64,000 nucleotides of DNA from Gracilaria domingensis (Eukaryota; Rhodophyta; Florideophyceae; Gracilariales; Gracilariaceae): positions 168,417 through 232,416 of the forward strand of contig VCMS01000113.1 in the NCBI GenBank assembly GCA_022539475.1. The letters are read 5' to 3'. A program made the position numbers and the translations under genes. Below are positions 20,971 through 29,749 of this stretch, piece by piece. The first letter of the stretch is position 1. Every line of letters begins with the position of its first letter. The notes below the pieces were generated by a model. It searched no databases and was not told the DNA's origin. It saw only the letters and a list, made by a program, of their open reading frames with translations.

Positions 20971-21218
20971 AAAGCGCCACCCAGCTGGATCCTCTCTTGC
21001 TCAGCTATGGCTTAAACAAGGCGTTCCGCCTTCTTTCCGCAATTATTAGTTTCACCTTTTAGGTGGGACTACCAAAGGTACAGCGGCTGTAAGACTTATC
21101 TTAAAAGGCTGTACTACAGCCTATAAAGATAAAGTTTGGAGTAAAGATGTTTGTTCTTCTTTCTTCTTTAGTATGGTCCTCTACTCCTTATTTCGAAGTA
21201 AAGGGAGAGTTTACCGTT

Positions 21219-21437
21219 TTAGATGTAGCTCTCTTTCTTACAAAAGGCCAAAAACTTCGACGGCTGCTGCCTAATCATATCTATCATTGTTTTGTCTTTC
21301 CTTCCTCTGGCTGTAGGAAGTTCTTCGCTACGGGATCTGTTCGTGTGCGGACATCTAAACAGTACGTGTTGAACGTCTTTGTGCACATGTACCCCGCATT
21401 CCCACCGAAGACTCTTTTTGTTCACGTAGGAAGACAC
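21219..21437 (-). pseudogene. Non-LTR retrotransposon C-terminal zinc-knuckle fragment 1
   Basis: A 72-codon frame with CGVHVHKDVQHVLFRCP followed by a basic segment and PSKFLAFCKKE. The C..H....H...C spacing and the final FLAF helix match the end of the better-preserved fragment at 21790-22602. Both are on the minus strand. It is a decayed tail; no start or upstream domain is found. Confidence 0.45.
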
Positions 21438-21757
21438 AGGATGAAGCTCTGAAACATGGCCCGTGGAGAACTACGCAAGAACAACCTCCGCTTTTCTTGC
21501 TTCACACGAGTCGTCTGTGCCTTCCCAGCGGTGTTGGGCAATGGATTTGCTTGTTGCTCTGCATCGAAGGATGGCGCGCACATCCAAAGAGTCTACTGGA
21601 ACTTGGACTTGCAATAGCAAAAGATGTTCGTTCGTTTGTGTAAAGAATTGCGGTCCATTCTTTGATTTTGCTTTGCTTTTTCCATCCGCTTAACGCGGTG
21701 TCCAAATTGTGGCTTTCTTGCTTTTGGAGCAGCGGACGCCACTGTGGATGGATACAG

Positions 21758-21773
21758 CTCTCTCTCTCTCTCT
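21758..21773. repeat. (TC)n microsatellite
   Basis: Sixteen bases of alternating C and T next to the start of the second retrotransposon tail (its 3' side). Possibly generated at the element's end. Confidence 0.7.
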
Positions 21774-21789
21774 TTATGGGTGTAACAGC

Positions 21790-22602
21790 CTAATTCCGGC
21801 GTGCTACAGATCGTTTCTGTTGAAAGAAACGTTCTCTCACTAGGAAGGCCAAAACCTTTTCAGGCCATTTTCTAATTATCGTCTTAACAGCTAGACCCTG
21901 TCGATCACTTAGAGCAGGTAAACACAAACGTCGGGACAAAGTCCTCTTTGGGCATCTCAAAAGATAATGCTCAACTGAATTCAGTACTCCAGGTCTACAG
22001 CTGCAAACCAACCTCTTTCCTTGCAAATAAGTACCCAAAGGATGCAAATACGGTGAATGTCCAACATAAAGCTGTGCTAAAGTAGCTTCCGCTTCTCGTA
22101 AGGACACAATATCTCCAAGCACTTCTGGTACTGCCTGCAATAAAGGTCCTCTCTCATTATGATCTCTTATCCTTCTGAAAACATCAGAATAGTCAATTGG
22201 AATAGTAATTTGAGCCTCAACAGGCAAGTTCAGAGCTTCACTTGCCAATCCATCGACGAATTCATTCTTCTCTAACCCACAGTGACTTGGTATCCAAAGC
22301 ATGTCAACCGGGCAAACCGCACCGACGTGAAACAGCAGACGTGAAACTTCTTGCACCGAGTATGACTGTCTTCGCAACGGCGATTGCAAACTTTCTAAGA
22401 GGCTCAGCGAGTCAAGCAAGATACGGATTCTACCTCTCCAGCCATTGTCAACTCTATGGCTTACGTTCTTCAGACCTATTCGCAGCGCTATTGTCTCAGC
22501 ATTAAACGAACATACTCCAATTCCCGCTGGGGCAACTTCTGCTTGAGGGTCTACCTGATTATTCCACCATATTGCCACTGCGCTTGCCCCTACTTCTTTC
22601 AC
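21790..22602 (-). pseudogene. Non-LTR retrotransposon RNase H + zinc-knuckle remnant 2
   Basis: A 270-codon frame. AETIALRIGL gives the RNase H glutamate, ILLDSLSLLESL the second aspartate, and MLWIPSHCGLEKNEFVDGLA the last aspartate with the IPSHxG motif typical of LINE-encoded RNase H. The first catalytic aspartate (TDGS) is not visible; the reading frame starts at a GTG just after a stop, so the 5' side is truncated or frameshifted. A C-terminal CSCRPGVLNSVEHYLLRCP knuckle follows. No reverse transcriptase is found upstream (22603-23524). This is the 3' end of a LINE of I/Tad-like type. Confidence 0.7.
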
Positions 22603-23524
22603 TTGAAATGGATACAGCTGAGCTCATTCGAGACGTCCGGGGGAAAGTATAACTCTGATGAGCATTATGTATTTGGTTCTCTAAGGTCTTCGCGGAGTGT
22701 AGGTATGCGGAGATTGAACGGCTCGTAGTTTTGGCCTGATTCTTGCTGGAAGGCTAGGCAGAACACTGGGCTTCAGTTGAAGTTATTTTTCATTTGAACT
22801 CAGTTCGTTCTGGGTTTCTTTGTGGAACGTTTAGCGGAAATCTGCTCCACTTCGACCCCTCGGGGAAGGGGTACAAGTTCGTCCGACCGGCGAGAAATTG
22901 TGCGAGACCAGCATTAACTCCCACGCCCTGGCGCGTCCCATCCCCTGCCACTGAGAATAGGAGGGACTCCAAGAGAACGTCGAATGCTGCCCTGGGGTGG
23001 AACTGTTATTGTTAGAGGATTCCGAAATACCCATACCGACCCATTCTATCATCGCATCGGCATGAGATCATTAACCCAGCTTTACCACCGGTTTCGTTTG
23101 ACCATCGTCACCAATGTTTTATAGAACTGATATGATAATGGGCCAGCCTCTAATGATGACTGCAAGTTATCTATTTTCTGCCGTCGTTTTGCGCTTCTCT
23201 TCATTATCCAACGGCAGAGACCTTATCAAGAGTGCTCGGGCCCACTCTACTTGGCCTACACCATCATATGACATATTATGATATATAGGCTTTCAATCTT
23301 GGGCCATAACATCATGTATGAGTACTTTTTGTCCGGAACACGTCTCAGATGTGCCTGCTTTCGTCATCCACAAAGTAGGTCATTCCGTTACATGCGGACA
23401 ACCTTCTAAGCTGTTTTCTATCTCTCTCGTCAACTGCACTAGTTTGGCTGTAAAGCTGTGTTGCTATTGGATGATGCGTCCTTGTAGTTCTTCATGACTC
23501 GGAAGACTTGAACATGAACGCAGT
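22603..23524. other. 920-bp gap, no gene recognised
   Basis: The left part is probably decayed retrotransposon sequence upstream of the RNase H remnant. The right part, from about 23100, is AT-richer and precedes the 495-aa gene. No motif is seen. Confidence 0.3.
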
Positions 23525-25012
23525 ATGTCAGCTGAAGTCGAACGTTTCGATGAGACATCACCAACTATCCCACCCACACAATCGGTAACTGATCCGGAAG
23601 ACGCGATACTAGTTATCAACGGAAGTCGTTATGATGTTGGACAGGTACAAGCCATCTTGGCTCAGGTTGAAGCTAGCCTCGCTAGGCTCACACTTCAGTT
23701 CTCGAGACTCTACGAGCAGATGATGCTCAGCGACGTTCCCAATGAAGAAGCCGATGGAGTTCGTTTGAAGCATTTCGCAACCAATGCATTTGTCAATGGT
23801 GTCCTTGTTGAGCGCCCATTCAACAAGGAGTTTATTGATTTGATCGAGGGCCTCATAGCAAGGGTTCAACTAGAATCCCTGATGTACAAGTTTAAGTATG
23901 GACATGATTACGTCCACATTGAAGACGTTCGAATTATGATATCTGCGATCCTTCACTTCAAGAAATTGAACTCAGTGTACAAAGAAATTCCAGAAAACGA
24001 GACGCGGATATGGCCTCAGACACCTGGAGATCTATACGAAGAAGCTTGCCGGATAGCGGCGAAGCGGTATGAGGATCAGTCAGACCGAAGGGCGTCCGCT
24101 ATATTGTTCTCTCAGCTATTGGACAATCGATTAGTCACAATCAAGTACCCTGCAATCGGAAACGTTGATATGTATGCATACGTTACCAATGGAGACACAA
24201 CTCGCATGCTCTGGGATTGTTTGGAAGGTCTTCCCTTAAAACATATGACGAATAACGGCCAAGAGGTATACGAGCTCTCAAGAGAAGACCTGGAGATTCC
24301 TGACGCCCTGGATGTGCTGACCTCGGATGCCGTGAGAGCAATCCGAACAAGAGAAGGGCAAACCTACCATAATGCAAGTTTTGCGGACATTCAGGATTGG
24401 ACTTACTCAAATCCCAAATCGCGACATATTGAAGTTGCAACGAATCCAACTCTTGTCGTAATAGCATACTTGTACTTAACCGCAGCAATCACCGTCGCCG
24501 TTGCTGCTGCTGCCCTCAACTGGGGTCAGCGCATATCTGCTCTACAACGAATCTTTGACGCGGTTGCGTTGCTCCTCATATTCTTTGCAGCGTTAATTCC
24601 AATCGCTCTGTTAACTGGGACTAAGGATATATACAGTGTTCTGCTATGTGGAAAGAAAAGGTTACATGGATTAGAAAGCTTGGCGGAATTCCATGATACA
24701 AGCATGAGAACTCTCTTGATTTCGCTAGCGCGAGCAAAGAGCGTTCGGTTCCTTAAAGAGGCCAATTCCTGTTATGTTGAAGGTCCTAAAACAGGGACAG
24801 TGGAATTGCCACTCACTCTCCGGGAATGCGATTTGAACGATGTCGTCATCATTGGGAAAGAATATGCATATGACATGAGAGGAAAATGGAGATACGTTGA
24901 AGCAAAAAGGGGAGTAGTGCATTTCGGAAATGAAATTCCTGCTAACACACCAGCTTTAGCCGTACGACATCCGGGCAAACGCTTTGTAGGGGGATCTATT
25001 CACAGTGTGTAA
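23525..25012 (+). CDS. Orphan membrane protein, 495 aa
   Basis: Not recognised. The first ~310 residues are soluble, acidic and mostly helical in look, with VINGSRYDVGQVQAILAQVE near the start. Two close hydrophobic spans follow: about 312-331 (VVIAYLYLTAAITVAVAAAA) and 344-364 (DAVALLLIFFAALIPIALLT). A C-terminal domain of about 130 residues (RECDLNDVVIIGKEY, KWRYVEAKRGVVHFG) follows. There is no signal peptide. The N- and C-terminal domains would lie on the same side. Codon use is even and the frame is long and intact, so the gene is probably real. Its layout (two-TM hairpin, ~500 aa, intronless) is broadly like red-algal lineage-specific membrane proteins, but I assign no function. Confidence 0.65.
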   Translation: MSAEVERFDETSPTIPPTQSVTDPEDAILVINGSRYDVGQVQAILAQVEASLARLTLQFSRLYEQMMLSDVPNEEADGVRLKHFATNAFVNGVLVERPFNKEFIDLIEGLIARVQLESLMYKFKYGHDYVHIEDVRIMISAILHFKKLNSVYKEIPENETRIWPQTPGDLYEEACRIAAKRYEDQSDRRASAILFSQLLDNRLVTIKYPAIGNVDMYAYVTNGDTTRMLWDCLEGLPLKHMTNNGQEVYELSREDLEIPDALDVLTSDAVRAIRTREGQTYHNASFADIQDWTYSNPKSRHIEVATNPTLVVIAYLYLTAAITVAVAAAALNWGQRISALQRIFDAVALLLIFFAALIPIALLTGTKDIYSVLLCGKKRLHGLESLAEFHDTSMRTLLISLARAKSVRFLKEANSCYVEGPKTGTVELPLTLRECDLNDVVIIGKEYAYDMRGKWRYVEAKRGVVHFGNEIPANTPALAVRHPGKRFVGGSIHSV

Positions 25013-25555
25013 ATTGCAGGTCAGAGCTTTCTTCTTGGTTATGATCTACTTCATGGCTTTGTAAACATGTGGCGGCTTTGTAAACAGGTGCCACGCGCAA
25101 GCATGTGCCTTACTGCTGACAATATGTGTTCTGTGCCCAATAAAGCACATAGAGGTAGTGTGTTGCTGCGCATTCCATTTACCATTCGTGATGTACTCGA
25201 AGAAACTGAGAGAAGTGAAGTTTTTGTGAAGAAATAATGCTTCCGACCATAGAAGTTGCTGGCATGCTTTCGTTATCAAATTCAAGTTCGTAAACTTTGA
25301 TTTCAACATTGTAAGGCTCCCATTTGCCCTTCATGTTTGACTGCTTGCTTTCGAGATGTCAACTGCGTATACCAACGGTAATGTTCCTCCTTAGCATTAT
25401 GACAGTGCTTCAAGTTGAAGCCTTCAACGTTTGGAAGTTCCGACGCACACTCTTGCAATGCGTGTAAGGCGAATCAAATTCACGAACGAAAGAACGAAAG
25501 GCTACCTTACGATCATCAATGGTGAGGAATGACATGGCATAGAAATATGCGGAGG

Positions 25556-25562
25556 TATAAAA
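25556..25562 (+). promoter_or_regulatory. Candidate TATA box
   Basis: TATAAAA in a GC-richer setting, 52 bp upstream of the ATG of the small frame at 25614. It is the only reason to take that frame seriously. Confidence 0.35.
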
Positions 25563-25613
25563 TGCTGGCTTTACTGTCTGCGCAGAGAAAAAAGCTGAGC
25601 CAAGTCCTGTGAC

Positions 25614-25865
25614 ATGATGTCGGACATGACCCTAAACCGGGACCATCACGATTTACGCCATGGCGTAACTTCAACCTTGCTCGCCGATGCTGCAAGTTGT
25701 TCTAGTAGAGAAAAGAAGATCACCTGCAAAGATTTCATGATTTACAGATTCTCTGTGAAGTGCATGTCGATACACAGAACGATAGCCGCAAGTGCATACG
25801 TCGAGCACCTACAAGGTAAATCTCACCGTGATCCTGAGATGTTTCTTCGACGTTCACAGCAATGA
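25614..25865 (+). CDS. Small hypothetical ORF, 83 aa
   Basis: Starts with two ATGs (MMSDMTLNRD) shortly after a TATA-like box. The product is basic, with three Cys and several His, and matches no family I know. It ends 12 bp before the stop of the convergent 318-aa gene. It may be a chance frame. Confidence 0.2.
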   Translation: MMSDMTLNRDHHDLRHGVTSTLLADAASCSSREKKITCKDFMIYRFSVKCMSIHRTIAASAYVEHLQGKSHRDPEMFLRRSQQ

Positions 25866-25877
25866 CGCATGCGGTGT

Positions 25878-26834
25878 TCATTGAAGGGAATGGTTCGGAG
25901 TGTAGGTAAAACCGAATTGTTCCAACATACGAGTACGTGCTTGTGGTTGATCAATTGGAGCAAGGTTTTGATGCTTGGTACTAAGTCTGAGTGATCTTCG
26001 TACCGGAGTGACAACCGTATCAGCGCCTAGTTCAAGACGCTGTTTTCTCGAAGCTCGAACCGGAGTAAGAAACAAATTTGAACCAGTGGTGGTATTAGAC
26101 GAGCCCAAGTCTGCGTTTAGTGGTTGTTTGGGCTCTGACGATTTGGGCGGCAGAGGCTCAAGTGACGGCTCTTGCTTGATAGATATGAGCTCTCGCTGAG
26201 ATATCTTGACGCTCTGACGACGTGAACGTGCTGCGGGCAGGCGACGTGGGGTGATGGGCTGGTTGCTCCAGCTCTCTTGTTCCGGCGATGAGAACGCCGA
26301 GCGCAGTTCAAATGGTTCAGATATGCAGGTCGCTTTCAATCCACGAGCTGATCTGAGCACAGCACTTTGACGAGAGGGTGTGAGATTCGGGTGCTGATTC
26401 TCATCGTTAGAATGACATGGCTGCTCATGCTGGTCATCACTGTCATAGATTCGAAGCAGCGAAATATCAATGCCAAACTGCTCCAACCACACATCATTGT
26501 CCGCGCGCGCCGGCGTGTGTGAGATATGGTCGACGGGAGAAAGCGTCGCCTCTGCGAGACGCTCATCGTCATCGAACGCAGCGCTAAAACAACGCGGTGA
26601 AAGCGCTCGTTGAACGGGAGTGTCGCGCGCGTCCAACTCGGTCAAGCGAGAGGAAACCAGCCGCCGTGGCGCGGAGCGGGCATACGCGCGAGTCGAAGCG
26701 TGCGACGGAAGCTTGAGGCGACGCGGCGTGACATCGGGCGGCGAGACGACTGCCGGCGGTGGGAGGCGGCGCGGAAGAGGCGTCGTGCGAACGGAAGGCG
26801 TCGTGTCAACGGCGGACGGGTTGGAGGAACTCAT
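25878..26834 (-). CDS. Disordered S/T-P-rich protein, 318 aa
   Basis: Not recognised as a family. The product is low in hydrophobics and rich in Pro, Arg, Ser and Thr. It has many proline-directed sites, several of CDK type (TPRRLK, TPVQR, SPRC, TPRR, TPVRRSLR). It has RxxL runs (RRLPPP, RRLKL, RRLV) and SNDENQHPN, which resemble cyclosome degron elements. A single conserved-looking helix is DVWLEQFGIDISLLRIYD in the middle. Together these suggest a nuclear or mitotic substrate of cyclin-dependent kinase; that is inference. The frame is intact from the ATG at 26834 and it shares a GC-rich gap with the IF-1 gene. Confidence 0.6.
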   Translation of the reverse strand: MSSSNPSAVDTTPSVRTTPLPRRLPPPAVVSPPDVTPRRLKLPSHASTRAYARSAPRRLVSSRLTELDARDTPVQRALSPRCFSAAFDDDERLAEATLSPVDHISHTPARADNDVWLEQFGIDISLLRIYDSDDQHEQPCHSNDENQHPNLTPSRQSAVLRSARGLKATCISEPFELRSAFSSPEQESWSNQPITPRRLPAARSRRQSVKISQRELISIKQEPSLEPLPPKSSEPKQPLNADLGSSNTTTGSNLFLTPVRASRKQRLELGADTVVTPVRRSLRLSTKHQNLAPIDQPQARTRMLEQFGFTYTPNHSLQ

Positions 26835-27166
26835 GGTGCTGCGCGACGAGGCGATTGCTCATGGTGGCGGCGGCGGCGCGGCGACGGCGCTGAAGACGAT
26901 GCGCGAGCGCGCGGAGCGCGGAGCGGGTGCGACGCGCAGTGACCGTTACGACTGGAGGGGGGATGCGCGCTCAGAGAGCGGCGGAATGCCCGCGACTGGG
27001 AGAGCGGATGTGATCACGCGGCACCGGTTGGGCGGCGCCGTGTGGACACTGTGCACACACTGTGCGCGGTGCGCGTGCACGCCGCGCTAATTTGTCGAGC
27101 TCCGATGTAATTGCCGGCGCTGGAGGCTAGAGAATCTCTAGTAGAGATGTGCATTCTACGCCGTAA
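26835..27166. promoter_or_regulatory. GC-rich divergent promoter gap, 318-aa gene (-) / IF-1 (+)
   Basis: About 330 bp, dominated by GCG/CGC triplets, with a C/A-rich GTGCACACACTGTGCGCGG stretch near 27050-27075. No TATA box is evident. Confidence 0.4.
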
Positions 27167-27806
27167 ATGGTTGTCTGGCTGGAGATGCGCCGCTTCGTCG
27201 CTCAAAGCGCTGAGCTGCGTTGCGTTCGTTCCGCCCGGTCCGTCAGCCTGAGCTCCCGCTATACCGCGCTTGAGGCTCGTCATATTCTGAAGAGACACGG
27301 ACCCACAGCCAACATGGGGCAGAGTAGCGTGAAACCGGCGTTCGTGCTGTCGTCGAATGCGTTGTGGTTGCAGTCTACTGCCGATAGACAGGCGGCTATC
27401 TCGCCGCGTCGCGCGCCAGTTATGAAGGTTGATCGCTCTGGAGGCGGGAGACGCGCGAAAAATGCGCGGGAGAACAAGGCCGTTCAGCCGTCGTCGTCGT
27501 CGCCGTCGGAGTTGGCCACCAAGATTGAGATGGATGGTACTGTCATGGAGAGTTTACCAAGCGCTACGTTTAAGGTCGAATTGGATAACGAAATTGAGAT
27601 TCTAGCCCATATTTCTGGCAAGATTCGGAAGAATTACATTCGTATTCTTGTTGGTGATCGTGTCAAATGTGAACTTTCTCCGTATGATCTTACAAAGGGA
27701 CGGATAACATGTAAGTTCTTGGTCTTTTTTGCTATCTCGGTTGTTTGTTTGCTTCTGACTGTTGGTCTATCTTTCGATTTTGTCCTTTTTAGTTCGGTAC
27801 AAGTAA
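27167..27806 (+). CDS. Nuclear-encoded organellar translation initiation factor IF-1 (two exons)
   Basis: Exon 1 is 27167-27710 and exon 2 is 27793-27806, with an 82-bp intron (27711-27792, GTAAGT..TTTTAG). The joint makes a TTT codon and gives the ending GRITFRYK, exactly the IF-1 C-terminus. Without splicing the frame runs into intron sequence. The S1/OB domain covers about residues 118-184: [57 protein letters not shown]. This matches bacterial/plastid IF-1, which occupies the ribosomal A site with IF-2. The first ~115 residues form a basic Ser-rich extension, fitting a plastid transit peptide. Another start, M at 27314, still leaves a 66-residue leader. Total 185 aa (136 from 27314). Confidence 0.9.
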
Positions 27807-28031
27807 ATGGTTCTGAGCTGCATTCATGCTGTGTGAAATGGACTAAACTTACTATATTGTCGTCAAGATACAGAAACTCGCTTCTTTACCTTCTTTCAAC
27901 TCGCTTCTTCATCTTTGAATTCACAAATACAAACCTGCGTCGCCTGTTCCATTTTGCCCTCACCTGCTCCGTGTTCTATCATGCTTGCTCTTGCCTTCTT
28001 TAAACCTCTACATGCCGCCTTGTCATTTTGC

Positions 28032-29093
28032 CTAATAATACTCGCTGCACCTCTTGCACCGAGATGAAATGTTCAGTTGGCTTGAAAGCTGTCGCATACC
28101 GTCTTCCAATCCAGTTCGCCCCACGTACCCGAGTTGAGTGCGAGCATTTCGGTCACAGAATGTAATCTCTGTGGAAAATAATCTCACTCGAGACGTCGTG
28201 AACACTGGAACCCTTCCCAAGCATACCGCTAACAGCTCGTTGAACAGCGCGAACAGCCACGCCACGCAGAACGGAATGGCGTGAATGCGAACGTCGTGAA
28301 AATGACAGGCGTGTAGCATCAGCATGATGAAATCAGAAAACAATATGGCACGTCCATCTGTGATCATATAACTAAGGTTTGGTGGCTTTTTAGTTCGCAA
28401 CACGCACAGGACAGCTTCACAAGCGTTTTGAATGTGACATGTGCTTGTCAAGAACTGACCATTTCTCACAAGCAGTAACGAGTGACAGCGTGAGAGTTGC
28501 GATACCAGGGTTTGTAGAAGCGGATCTTGTAACATCCCCCATAGTAACCGCGTGCGCAGAATTGTACAGGGCGGTGAATTGTTCATGTGCGCGTCTCGTA
28601 TTAGATCTTCCAGCTGTTGAGACGCACGAGCGCAGAATGAAGACGGACTGGACGGAAATGAGATGGATTCGTCAGCAGATTCAATAGCTCTTGTGTCGAA
28701 CAGAGATGCTTCGCTCGTATGTACGATGAGTCGGGCGACACCGTTGACGCGACACGCGGCGAGAATGTTTCGTATGAGAGTCATCTGTACTGCGGCTTCA
28801 TGCCGCGTTTGAACGGGGGCTACACTGCATATCACAAACGTGCACGTTCTAGTGATATGCATGACGTCCCTAACACAATGAAAGGAACCGCGTACCACGC
28901 GACAGCCCAATCGTGTTAAAACAGACGCATTTGTTTCACAAGAGGCCAGCGTAACGAGCCGATAATTGGCGTTCCTCAACCATGGAATGAGCTGCAGCGA
29001 TAACGGAGAAGGTACGAGCACCACTAAAGGCGTACATGTAACAAAGGATTGAGGTACGTGAGATTGAGCCGACGAAATCGATCCCACCGCCAT
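28032..29093 (-). CDS. Atypical extended SDR (3-beta-HSD/epimerase-like), possibly non-catalytic
   Basis: A 353-aa protein. The segment GVARLIVHTSEASLFDTR, a following CTILRTRLLWGMLQDPLLQTL and TSTCHIQNACEAVLCVL match the core of 3-beta-hydroxysteroid dehydrogenase/epimerase-like SDRs (VxxFVYTSS, RPxxIYGP, NVAxA). The NAD-binding Gly motif (GxxGxxG) is absent: the first beta strand reads VVLVPSPLSLQLIPWL. At the place of the catalytic YxxxK the sequence is SFCARASQQLEDLI, so both Tyr and Lys are missing. The C-terminal part includes one strongly hydrophobic helix (FCVAWLFALFNELLAVCLG), a possible membrane anchor as in sterol SDRs. It may have lost redox activity. Confidence 0.6.
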   Translation of the reverse strand: MAVGSISSAQSHVPQSFVTCTPLVVLVPSPLSLQLIPWLRNANYRLVTLASCETNASVLTRLGCRVVRGSFHCVRDVMHITRTCTFVICSVAPVQTRHEAAVQMTLIRNILAACRVNGVARLIVHTSEASLFDTRAIESADESISFPSSPSSFCARASQQLEDLIRDAHMNNSPPCTILRTRLLWGMLQDPLLQTLVSQLSRCHSLLLVRNGQFLTSTCHIQNACEAVLCVLRTKKPPNLSYMITDGRAILFSDFIMLMLHACHFHDVRIHAIPFCVAWLFALFNELLAVCLGRVPVFTTSRVRLFSTEITFCDRNARTQLGYVGRTGLEDGMRQLSSQLNISSRCKRCSEYY

Positions 29094-29749
29094 ATTGCGT
29101 CGTCTATCTTGGCTCGCTCTGCTTGTCCATCTTCAACGCGCACATGGTACGAAGGTACATTCTTATACTGCGTGGCGCCGCTCAAGTCTGCGAAGCGGTC
29201 TCAATGTAAGAGACGCTCATTACGTACGCACTTCAAGAATGAAGGTGTTCCGAGCCAGAGTGCATTGCGAATGCACCCGTAACGGGTGCACAGGTGACCC
29301 GTTGACGTACAGGTTTAAATTTTTGGCTTAGTGCACTATGTGGTAGAGAGTCCAAACTTGGGACTGTCCCACGCCACGGCGCAGCGCCACGCCCCGTCAC
29401 AGCGCAAACCTGGTAGTGCGACGCTGGTATCATACAAACGAAGGTACTATCTTTAAACACGACTAATAAGACCCGAGAGGGCCCATTCAGCTAAGCGAGA
29501 CTTCCATTTGATGAAGCTTTGCCCATGCAGCGCGGTCGATAAGCCCATAATATACTCTAGTTTCAGCGATACTCGTTGGAACTGGGGAATGGCAAGGCAC
29601 TCTGGTCCAGTATTACAACACCGATTGCGTACATACAAGCGTTACGCTGATCCGGGCGCATCGGTCATCTTTCACTCCCCACAAGGCTGAACATTCCTGT
29701 CTCTCAAACGGCTTTTGGATTACGCCGATTTGATAGCTACCAGGTCAGC
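29094..29749. promoter_or_regulatory. Divergent gap, SDR (-) / 626-aa gene (+)
   Basis: About 655 bp, no gene seen. A short inverted pair ACCCGT/ACGGGT occurs at 29275-29287 with a second ACCCGT at 29298. No clear TATA box. Confidence 0.3.

Larger units (their letters stand above)
25013..25877. other. 865-bp gap with a TATA box and a small frame
   Basis: No known gene. A TATAAAA at 25556-25562 on the plus strand is followed 52 bp later by an ATG-led 83-codon frame (25614-25865). Short AAC/GAAAG repeats occur around 25485-25500 (acgaacgaaagaacgaaag). Confidence 0.3.
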
